From positions 1-64,000 of the forward strand of contig JACERR010000060.1 in the NCBI GenBank assembly GCA_016760335.1: 64,000 nt of DNA, written 5' to 3'. Source of the DNA: Gastrodia elata (Eukaryota > Streptophyta > Magnoliopsida > Asparagales > Orchidaceae). The notes under the pieces are model-generated. The model made no database searches, was not told where the DNA came from, and saw nothing but the letters and a program-made list of their open reading frames with translations. Positions 13,276 through 22,445 of this stretch are shown here, piece by piece. The position numbers and the translations under genes are program-made. The first letter of the stretch is position 1. The number at the start of each line of letters is the position of its first letter.

Positions 13276-14219
13276 CAGCTATAGCGCCAGAAATTGCAAA
13301 ATGTCTAGAATTTTTTAAAAACTACCCAGTTTTGTTTGAAATGGCTAAAATTTAACGGTTTTGGTATTTTAAAGTCCCTAGGACGCTAGCGGTACTGAAT
13401 TATATCAAATGTGAACCTATTTTAGCCGCGCGCTGCAGCGTGAAATGCACTCTAGCGCGCCGCCGCGAAAAGCAGTACCGCGTGCTGCCGCTCGAAATGC
13501 GCTCAGTGCCATTCAACGCGCTGTACTGCCTGAAATTGCAAAATGCTTAGAATTTCGAAAAAAACTGCCCAATTTTGCCTTGAATGACCAAAATTTCACG
13601 GTTTTAGTATTTTAAGGTCCCTTGGACCTTAGTAGTACTGAAGTATATCAAATGTGTGCCTATTTTAACTGTGTGCCACAGCGCGAAAAGTGCTTCCTCA
13701 AACTGTCGCGAGAAAAGCGCTCCAGCGCACTGTAGCGCCTAAAATTGCAAAATGACTAGAATTTCTTAAAAATTGCTTAGTTTTGGCTTAAATGGCAAAA
13801 ATTTCACGGTTCTTGTATTTTAAGGTCCCTTGGACCCTAGTGAGACTGAATTATATCAAATGTGAACCTATTTTAGCCGCGCACCGCCGCGTGAAAATCG
13901 CTACCACGCGCTCCAGTGCGAAAAGTGCTCCTGCGCGCTGTCACGCGATCAGCACTCCAGCGCGATTCAGCGTGCTGTAGCGCCTGAAATTTCAAAATGC
14001 TTAAAATTTCTTAAAAACTGCCCAGTTTTGGCTGAAATGTCCAAAACATCATGGTTTTGGTATTTTAAGGTCCATAGGACCCTAGTGGGACTGAATTATA
14101 TCAAATGTGAACCTATTTTAGTCCGCGCGCTACCACGCGAAAAGTGCTGCCGCGCACTGCAGCGAAAAAGCGCTATCGCGCAAAAAGCGCTCCAACGCGA
14201 TTCAGCGCGCTGCAGCACT

Positions 14220-14830
14220 TGAAATTACGAAATGCCTAGAATTTTTTAAAAACTACCTAGTTTTGGCTGAAATGGCCAAAATTTCACGATTTTGGGATTT
14301 TAAGGTCCCTAGGACTCTACTGGGACAGAATTATATCAAATGTGAACCTATTTTAGCTGCGCATTGCCGCGCACTGCAGCGAAAAAAGTGCTACCGTGCA
14401 AAAAGTGCTCAAACGCGATTGAGTGCGCTGTAGCACCTGAAATTACAAAATGCCTAGAATTTTTTAAAAACTACCAGGTTTTGGCTGAAATGACCAAAAT
14501 TTCACGATTTTGGTATTTTAGGGTCCCTAGGACTCTAGTGGGACTAAATAATATCAAATGAGAATCTATTTTAGCTGCGCATTGCCGCGCGAAAAGCGCT
14601 GCCACACACTGCAGCGAAAAAAGTGCTACCGCGCAAAAAGCGCTCCAATGCGATTCAGCGCGATGCAGCACCTGAAATTACAAAATGCCTAGAATTTTTT
14701 AAAAACTACGTAGTTTTGGCTGAAATGGCTAAAATTTCACAATTTTGGTATTTTAAGATCCCTAGGACTCTAGTGGGACAGAATTATATCAAATGTGAAC
14801 CTATTTTAGCTGCGCATTACCGCGCAAAAA
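14220..14830 (+). repeat. Three near-identical tandem monomers
   Basis: Three consecutive monomers share CCTAGGACTCTA, TTTTAGCTGCGCATT, GCAGCGAAAAAAGTGCTACC and GCACCTGAAATTACAAAATG. Anchors lie at 14,304, 14,522 and 14,757 (spacings 218 and 235). They are much more alike than average neighbours, so this looks like a recent local amplification. Confidence 0.8.
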
Positions 14831-15139
14831 GCCCTACCACGAGCTGCAGCGCGAAAGGGCTCCCGCGCGCTGCCACTCGAAAAACGCTCCAGCGCGATTT
14901 AGCGCCTGAAAATGCAAAATACCTAGAATTTCTTAAAAACTCCCCAGTTTTGGTTGAAATGGCTAAAATTTCACGATTTTTGTATTTTAAGGTCCCTAGG
15001 ACCCTAGTGGGACTGAATTATATCAAATGTGAACCTATTTTAGATGCGCATTACTGCGCGAAAAGCGCTCCTGCGCACTGCCACTCGAAAAGCGCTCCAG
15101 CGCGATTCAGCGCGCTGTAGCGCCTGAAATTGCTAAATG

Positions 15140-15861
15140 CCTAGAATTTCTTAAAAACTGCCCAATTGTGACTGAAATAGTCAAAACTTCTCGGTATTGG
15201 AATTTTAAGGTCCGAAGGAACCTAGTGGGACTGAATTATATCAAACGTGAACCTATTTTTGACGCGCACTACCACGTGAAAAGCCCTACCACGCGAAAAG
15301 CGCTCCAGTGCGATTCAGTGTGCTGCAGCGCCTGAAATTGCAAAATGTCTAGAATTTCTTAAAACAACCTAATTTTGGCTGAAATGGCCAAAATGTCATG
15401 ATTTTTGTATTTTAAGGTCCCTTGGACCCTAGTGGGTCTGAATTATATCAAATGTGAAAATATTTTAGCCGTAAGCTGCTGCACGAAAAGCCATACCGCG
15501 CGCTACAGCACGAAAAGCACTACCGCGCGATAAACTCTCCAGCACAATTCAGCGTGCTGCAGCTCCTAAAATTGCAAAATGCAAAGAATTTCTTAAAAAC
15601 TGCCCAATTTTGAGTGAAATGACCAAAACTTCACGATTTTAGTATTTTAAGGTCCCTAGGACTATAGCGTGACTGAATTATATCAAATGTGAACTTATTT
15701 TAGTCACGCAAAAAGCGCTACCGCGCGAAAAGCACTCTCGCGCACTGCAGCGAGAAAAGCGCTACTGTGCGAAAAGCGCTCCAGCACGATTCAGCACGCT
15801 GCAGCGCCTGAAATTACAAATGCCAAAAATTTCTTAAAAACTGCTTAGTTTTGGCTGAAAT
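15140..15861 (+). repeat. Higher-order block, copy 2 (matches 5,690-6,590), cut by element A
   Basis: Partner of the block at 5,690-6,590. It ends at CTGCTTAGTTTTGGCTGAAAT, where element A is inserted. The equivalent uninterrupted position in copy 1 is about 6,583, which gives an empty-site reference for the insertion. Confidence 0.82.
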
Positions 15862-15870
15862 TGTGGTGCC

Positions 15871-15907
15871 CCACCCCTTAATCCACAAGATTTAAGTTAA
15901 GGGGTGG
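15871..15907. repeat. Perfect 11 bp stem-loop at the 3' end of element A
   Basis: CCACCCCTTAA at 15,871-15,881 pairs with TTAAGGGGTGG at 15,897-15,907 across a 15-base loop, ten bases inside the element end. Similar CACCC...GGGTG hairpins lie at 42,550-42,575 and 42,704-42,730 in the 5' part of element B. Confidence 0.8.
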
Positions 15908-16209
15908 TGTGTCACTCTAGCTAACCCTTCACTTATAATTGGATTAGGATGAAATCCACAATCTACCTAATAAGAGAAGGAGTGAGCATAGAATCAAACA
16001 TTCAGTCACTATCTAAGTAAACATACAGAGTGCGAAAGCTGTTTTCAATATAAAACATCCAAGCATCACAACATAAGTATAAAGAAAAATATCTCAGAAC
16101 ATAAGTATAAAATCCAAATACGCAGTCATCAGTACATGTATTATTACATCAACTTAAGTTCAAATAATAAAGATAAAAAGGGCACTCATCCTCACTTAAG
16201 AATAGAAAA

Positions 16210-16296
16210 CTAAAGAACTGGTTCTGCCACAGGATCTTCCTTCGGATATGGCTCCACTCCAAGTTCCTGATTGTCCAACTGAAGAGGATCTGCCAT
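16210..16296 (-). other. Short acidic terminal open frame in element A
   Basis: A 28-codon frame starts with ATG at 16,296 and ends with TAG at 16,210. It is open further upstream, reading W-L-G-P-Y-I-V-K-L-T just before the ATG. The tail reads ELGVEPYPKEDPVAEPVL. Element B carries a related tail at the same place (49,795-49,887). Upstream on the minus strand is a T-rich tract that could be a splice acceptor region. The GPYIV string recalls the GPY/F motif of Ty3-type integrases, but the frame is too short to assign. It may be the last exon or last codons of a lost ORF. Confidence 0.35.
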
Positions 16297-16329
16297 TGTC
16301 AGTTTCACAATGTAGGGCCCCAGCCAAAA

Positions 16330-18960
16330 AAAAAAATTTGGTTAGATATTTGTCTAAATATATTTAAGCTGATAAGTTTTATATATGTTATGTAATATCA
16401 CCATTCTACAACTTCTAAGCAACAAATGTATAAAGGAGCAGCAAGCAATACAAAAGGAAGGAAAGCTATAAACCATTATTTATAATTTAAGCAAAAAGAG
16501 AGGCTAAGGCATGCCTCAAATGCAAGCTAAACAAGGTAATGCATATAAATATACATAATCAAACAAGTGTTGTAAGAAAAATACTACATCCTAAACATGC
16601 TGGTGATCAAAAGAAACATGCTAATTAAGATAAAATAACTCAGCAGTGATACATATAAATAGCAGCAAGGTTCTAACATCTTAAAATATATAAACAGTAT
16701 AAAGAAGTAGCTGACTGAATAAAACTGTTGAAAAGTAAACAAAATAACATAACTGCATATAAATATCAGTGCATCAACTGCCATACAGAAAAGAGCTAAT
16801 CTAGCCCACCAGATATCGAAGGATCTTAGCACCAGTACGGCTTAGGCACCAATGATGTACCCCTAGTGTCAAGAAAAAGACTAGGAAAACAGCACACAAC
16901 AGAGTAACAGAAGATAAGGCCTTCCCTTAGTGTCAACAAGGAGATTAGGTAATTAGAAGACATAACTGAGAGGCAGCTCAAACACATTATTATCTTTAAT
17001 TAATCACTTTAATATTTTAATAAGGACTCTAAGGAGTCTCCATATTTTCTTAACATTTTATTTATGCATCAAAAATCTTATATGACATGCTCAAGAAAAT
17101 ATGGCACAAAAATCAAGGACTGCGTAAGCAACAATCATTAAAGTAAGTAAGGGACTTTACTAAACATGGTGATATCATTTATTTTCTACTTAACCATTCT
17201 AACTATTCCAAGTTACACAAGTTCAGGATCACCATTTTCCTACTATCGAGTGTAACTTAGAAATTAATCCTTATAAGTTAAAAAGGATTAGAACTGATCA
17301 GGTTCTAATCTAGTTCAATTAGATAGACGACTACGAGTTAAATCAATAAATCATACGTCCTAGTTTTGTGAATTTAGATGTTCTAACTAAGATCTGATCA
17401 AGATCTTCTAACCCTATAGATTATGGATAAAATACTACGAGATTTAGGTTTAATCATATAATCCAAAAAGGATAAGGCCTAAGTTCTAGGTTTCATTCTA
17501 AAAGTGATTTACTTATTAAGGTAAATCATGTTAAGTAATCAGACTTAATAGGATGAATCTCCTATCCTAAAACAAAAGTTAAAAGACAAAATAATCAAAA
17601 CAAGTTGTAAAATAAAAGAAAAGTCTACAAACTAATAAAACCAAGGTTTCACCCATTGAGTAACCCATTTACCCAATGAATGAACTCTAACCTATGATCT
17701 AGCCCTAGTCTCATGAAGAGTCCTTAAGGTGTAGTGTTAAACTTAGAGAGATTCATGGGATCTGACCTAATAGTTGATTCCACTTACTTAAATGTCACTA
17801 ATATAATTATAATATTAGTTTACGAGTTTTGAAATGTTAAATAGAGGTTAAGAGTACTTCGTCCAATCTTAGAGAAAAATGACCATTTTGCCCCTACTCT
17901 AAGGGTCAAAAAGTTAACTTTTGACTCATGGGTCTGAATTTATTTCTATTAGTCCCAACTGATTTCTTACTGTCTAACTTGAAGATAGACAGTAAGTACG
18001 TCCAAATTGGACTCCAAACAGTCAAGTTATGACCAAAACGAGGCCAGGGGTAATTTGGTCATTTACCTAAATTTCTAGAGTTCAGATCCTAAATATTATT
18101 TCAGTTTATTGATGACATTGAAATTCTAAATTAGTTAGCATCTTGAATTTTTGAATTTGGAGTTGATTTGACTAAGTTATGGCTGTTTGAAATCTAGGGG
18201 CATTTTGGTCATTTTTCACTGAGAATTCTAGGGTTGACTTTTTGTCCTGATATCCAAATGAGAAAACTAATACTACTATAGTGATGGGGTCACTCTCCTG
18301 AGTATTTTAAGACCCATATTGACTATGTTCTGATAACTAGGTAGAAAGTTATGAAGTTTTAAAGAGGTCTTAAAATGTTACATCGTTATGCGTACCCAAA
18401 ATTAATTTTTACATTACGTTATTTGATTTCTTATATTTTTCTAAGTATTTTGAGATTTATATTGGCTATATTTAGACTATCCTATAAAAAGTTATTAAAC
18501 TTTTAAGATTTACTATTCAAAAATACAATTTGTATTAATTTACTATTCATTTATTCAAATTAAATTAATTTATTGTTCATCCCTAAAATTAGGTATATAA
18601 TTTCTGAATTTATTAATCTTTAATTAATCTATGTTTAATTAGGATTAATTATTAATTAACAATAATTTATCCATTAATTAATTAATTAAATTATATTATT
18701 ATTATTTTTACTGTAGCAAAGTAATTAATTATTAATCACTGTTTGCTTAGTCTTAATTATACACTAATTACCTTATTAAGACTAATAATTACAATTACTA
18801 TTTAATAATCATTAATTATTCTAATTACTATTTAAAGTTTAATTAATATTAAAATAATCATAATTACAGTTAATTAATTATACAATTACTGTTCAAAAGT
18901 CATTAACACTAATCCTAATTTAATTAACTACTAACTGTAATTAATTTACTTTAATTAATA
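16330..18960 (-). mobile_element. AT-rich non-coding body of element A
   Basis: No open frame of substance is present. The stretch 16,380-16,810 also matches the fragment at 31,606-32,014. Stretches such as the minus-strand GGGGCAAAATGGTCATTTTT (17,880-17,900) have loose counterparts in element B near 44,800. The part from 18,530 to 18,950 is low-complexity TAAT-rich sequence. Confidence 0.7.
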
Positions 18961-18969
18961 GACATTGGG

Positions 18970-19345
18970 CCCCCACCTGACACGTGGCACTGCGGCCCCA
19001 TAGGAAAGCCTAGTAGGCTCGGGTGACTGGGAAATCGGCCCCACCTGATACGTGGTACTGCTAGAGGCTGCCACGTGGCACTGCGGGCCCCACGGGAAAG
19101 CCGAGTAGGATCGGGTGACCGGGCAGTGGGTCTCGCCTGACATGTGGCACTGTGGCCCCACAGGGAAGCTGAAGCGTCGCGGGGCTCGGGTTGTGGGCCC
19201 CACGGGACACGTGGCGTGCTAGCTGGCTGCCACGTGGCGCAGGGGGCCCCACGGCCGAAGCCGAAGAGACGCGGTGCGGTTGGTGGGTCCCATGTGACAC
19301 ATGGCAAGCCTGGAGGCTGCCACGTGGCGCTGCGGGCCCCACTTA
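18970..19345. repeat. GC-rich tandem repeat with five CACGTG cores
   Basis: A loose repeat of CACGTGGCACTGCGG then GCCCCAC occurs with perfect CACGTG at 18,981, 19,072, 19,208, 19,231 and 19,321. Decayed copies (TACGTG, CATGTG, CACATG) lie near 19,049, 19,141 and 19,291. CACGTGGC is the G-box core bound by plant bZIP and bHLH factors. The open frames across here on both strands reflect GC richness and are not genes. Confidence 0.75.
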
Positions 19346-19968
19346 GCTTACGCGGACCCGGAAGCGACCGGGCGGGCTCGGGTCGACCCGGCCCAGCCCG
19401 GACTTCGTCTCCTTCGTGGAGACGTCCTCGGCCCGCACGGCCGACGGACCTCCTCGGCGCCGGACCTCCTCAGCCCACACGGTCGATGGCAGCCCTCGAT
19501 GAGGCCAACACGTCGATGGGCGGACCTTCGCCGGAGGTGGCCGGGATCGCCGGCATATCCCAACCCTAGGTCCTAGGGTTACGGGTTACGGGAGCCTAAC
19601 GGTATCTACTGTGGACCTAAACGTAAATCCCGATGATCCGATCGGGCTAGCCTCGATCGTAACCATTCGATCGCTAATCCAACACATGCAATAGGTTTAG
19701 AGACAATAATTAAAGGAAATGGAGTCGAGATGGGGGAGATCGGGGTACCTGATTTCGACTGCTAGACGGGGGCAGGACGGTGTCGGCTCGATCTGGGCTT
19801 GGGTTTGTAAATCCCGGAGCCCAGAGGTCGGCCGAGGCCTTATAGGCTCGTCGGCGACCTCGACGAGGCCGGGGAGGCGCCGAATTGGCCCGGAGGGTGG
19901 CGGGCGTGCCGCGTGGCACTCGAGACGGAGCCGCCGAGGACGATGGCTCCGTAGCCGTTGAGGACGAT
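19346..19968 (-). promoter_or_regulatory. GC-rich promoter-like 5' region of element A
   Basis: On the minus strand a TATA-like CCTATAAGG lies at 19,846-19,838. GC-rich leader-like sequence and a donor-like CAG then GTACC at about 19,751-19,745 follow, and AT content then rises. This layout resembles a promoter plus first exon of a transcription unit running into the AT-rich body. There is no match in element B, whose 5' part is unrelated. The assignment rests on motifs only. Confidence 0.35.
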
Positions 19969-22425
19969 GAAATAGCTAAAATTTCATGATTTTGGTATTT
20001 TAAGGTCCCTACGACTCTAGTGGGATAGAATTATATCAAATGTGAACCTATTTTAGCCGCGTGCTGGAGTGTGAAAAGCAATACCCCGCACTGCCGCACG
20101 AAAAGTGCTCGTGAGAACTGCAGCGCGAAAAGCGCTACCGCCCGTTGCCGCGCGAAAAGCGCTCTAGCGTGATTCAGCGCGCTGTAGCGCCTGAAATTGC
20201 AAAATGCTTATAATTTCTCAAAAACTACCCAGTTTTGCCTGAAATGGCCAAAACAACACAGTTTTGGGATTTTAAGGTCCGTTGGACCCAGTGAGATTGA
20301 ATTATATTAAATGTGAACCTATTTTAGCCGCGCGCTACCGTGCAAAAAGCGCTGTCGCACGAAAAGCGCTCCCGCGCGCTGCAGCGCAAAAAGCGCTCCC
20401 GCGCGCTGCAGCGCAAAAAGCGCTCCCGCGCGCTGCCACGCGAATAGCGCTCCCTCGTGATTCAGAGCGTTGTAGCGCTTGAAATTGTAAAATGCCAAAA
20501 ATTTCTTAAAAAACTGCCCAATTTTGGCTGAAATATCCAAAATTTCCCAGTTTTGGAATTTTAAGGTCCTTAGTACCCTAGTGGGATAGAATTATATCAA
20601 ATGTGAAACTATTTTAGCCGTGCGCTGGAGCACGAAAAGCGATACCGTGCGCTGCAGCGCGAAAAGCGCTGCCGAGAAATGCAGCGCGAAAAGCTCTCCC
20701 GCACGTTGCCGGGCGAAAAGCGCTCTAGCGCGATTAAGCGCGCTGCAGCGCCTGGAATTGCAAAATGCCTAGAATTTTTTTAAAAACTACCCAGTTCTGG
20801 CTGAAATGGCCAAAATTTAACAGTTTTTGTATTTTAAGGTCCCTTGGACCCTAGCGGGACTGAATTATATCAAATGTGAACCTATTTTAGCCACACGCTG
20901 CAGCGCGTCAAGCGCTACCGCACGCTGCCACGCAAAAAGCGCTACCTCGCGCCGTAGAGCGAAAACCACTACCTCACGCTGTAGCGTGAAAAGCGCTACC
21001 ACGCGCTGTCACGCAAAAAGCACGAATAGCGCTCCAGCGCGATTCAGCACGCTGCAGCGCTGGAAATTGTGAAACGCCAAGAATTTCTTAAAAACTGCCC
21101 AGTTTTGACTGAAATGGCCAAAATATCACGGTTTTGGGATTTTAAGGTCCCTAAGACCCTAGTGGGCTCAATTATATCAAATGTGAACCTATTTTAGCTG
21201 CGCACTGTCGTGCGAAAAAGCGCTACAACGCGAAAAGCGCTCTAGCGCGCTGTAGCCCGAAAAGCGCTGTCGCGTGAAAAGCGCTCCAGCGCGCTGTACC
21301 GCCTAAAATTGAAAAAATACCCAGAATTCCTTAAAAAGTGCCCGGTTTTACCAGAAAAGGCTAAAACTTCACAGTTTTGCTATTTTAAGGTCCCTTTTAC
21401 CCTATTTGGACTGAATTATATCAAATGTGAACTTAAATTAGCTGCGCGATACCGCGCAAAAAAATTGCTACCGTGCGCTGCCGCGCAAAAAGCTTTCCCG
21501 CGTGCAGCCACTTGAAAAGCGCTCCAGCGCGATTCAGAGCGTTGCAGCGCCTGAAATTGCAAAATATCAAGAATTTCTTAAAAAACTGCCCAGTTTTGGC
21601 TGAAATGGCTAAAACTTCCCAGTTTTTGTATTTTAAGGTCCCTAGTGGGACTAAATTATATCAAATGCGAACCTATTTTAGCTGCGCGCTACCGCGTGAA
21701 AAAGCGCTACCACGCCAAAGTGCTACAACACGCTGCAGCGCAAAAAGCGCTGCCACGCGAAAAGCGCTTCAGCGCTTTGCTGCGCGGTGTAACTCCTGAA
21801 ATTGAAAAATGCCCAGAATTCCTTAAAACTGCTCAGTTTTGGCATAAATGGCCAAAACTTCACGATTTTGGTAGTTTAAGGTCCCTTTGACCATAGTGGG
21901 ACTAAATTATATCAAATGTGTACCTATTTTAGCAGCGCACCACCGCGCAAAAAGCGCTACCACGCGTTGCTGCGCGAAAAGCGCTCCAGCGTGATTCAAC
22001 GTGCTGAGCGCCTGTAATTGCAAAATGCCTAGAATTTCTTAAAAAACTGCTTAGGTTTGGCTGAAATGGCCAAAACTTCACGGTTTTGAAATTTTAAGAT
22101 CCCTAGGACCCTAGTAGGACTCAATTATATCAAATGCGAACCTATTTTAGCCGCGCACTGAGCGCGAAAAGCGATACCGCGCGCTGCCGCGCGAAAAGCG
22201 CTATCGAGTACTGCAGTGCGAAAAGCATTACCGCGCGAAAAGCGCTTTAGCACCTGAAATTATAAAGTGCCTAGAATTTTATAAAAACTACTCAGTTTTG
22301 ACTAAAATGGCCAAAACTTCATGGTTTTGGGATTTTAAGGTCCCTAGGACCCTAGCGGGACTAAACTATAAAGTGCGAAATGAGCTACCGCGCAAAAAGC
22401 GCTCCCTCGCGAAAGGCGCTATCGC
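19969..22425 (+). repeat. Main satellite array, block 2 (plus orientation)
   Basis: The array resumes in register with block 1 after element A and continues as plus-oriented monomers to the inversion at about 22,425. It contains a perfect GC-subrepeat run at 20,378-20,440. The last monomer is rearranged (22,365-22,400, AACTATAAAGTGCGAAATGA) just before the inversion. Confidence 0.95.
20378..20440 (+). repeat. Perfect run of GC subrepeats
   Basis: The unit AAAAAGCGCTCCC plus GCGCGCTGCAGCGC is repeated identically twice, with a third diverging copy. It is the clearest example of recent expansion of the 27 bp subrepeat. Confidence 0.85.
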
Positions 22426-22445
22426 GCTGGAGCGCTTTTGCGCGG
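22388..22445. repeat. Palindromic inversion junction 1 (plus to minus)
   Basis: The arm CCGCGCAAAAAGCGCTCC at 22,388-22,405 is matched by its near-perfect inverse GGAGCGCTTTTGCGCGG at 22,429-22,445. Satellite orientation changes between them, so the switch lies inside a GC subrepeat hairpin. Confidence 0.85.

Larger units (their letters stand above)
408..15861 (+). repeat. Main satellite array, block 1 (plus orientation)
   Basis: Uninterrupted tandem monomers. Each has an AT-rich core of about 140 bp running from CTGAAATTGCAAAATGCC through CAGTTTTGGCTGAAATGG, GGTCCCTAGGACCCTAGTGG and GAATTATATCAAATGTGAAC to CTATTTTAGCC. A GC-rich block of short subrepeats and the link CGATTCAGCGCGCTGCAGCG follow. 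Successive GGTCC anchors lie at 509, 754, 1016, 1265, 1483, 1674, 1874, giving spacings of 245, 262, 249, 218, 191 and 200. Later spacings reach 154 (3056 to 3210) and 290 (2766 to 3056). One rearranged monomer lies at about 2140-2210. Open frames here are satellite read-through. Confidence 0.96.
15862..19968 (-). mobile_element. Element A: complete-looking repetitive element, 4.1 kb
   Basis: The satellite stops at GGCTGAAAT (15,861) and resumes at the same monomer position, GAAATAGCTAAAATTTC (19,969). The GAAAT or TGAAAT duplication is typical of an integrase-type insertion. On the minus strand the order is a GC-rich promoter-like start, a CACGTG-rich repeat, about 2.6 kb of AT-rich sequence, a short open frame, and a 3' end reading GCACCACA. 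The body matches element B in the opposite orientation. Shared stretches include one at 17,640-17,690 (a GGGTTACTCA motif then GGTGAAACCTTG on the minus strand). It has no gag, integrase or RT. The 3' end fits a retroviral-type CA terminus, but the 5' end is AT and not TG, so a solo LTR is possible but unproven. Confidence 0.65.

Noticed and set aside
399..15120. Dozens of 60-165 codon plus-strand frames with Met starts
   Set aside because: They repeat the same satellite-encoded peptide, start at arbitrary Met codons in the core, and end at the RLKLQNA-stop of the next monomer whenever the GC block changes frame. No promoter or domain supports them.
14623..15120. Longest frame in the window (165 codons)
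   Set aside because: It spans two satellite monomers whose lengths happen to keep frame. Composition and repeats are those of the satellite.
18951..19961. Overlapping frames of 70-141 codons on both strands in the GC-rich part of element A
   Set aside because: Open on both strands and in several frames, as expected from GC-rich tandem repeats with few stops. No recognisable domain.
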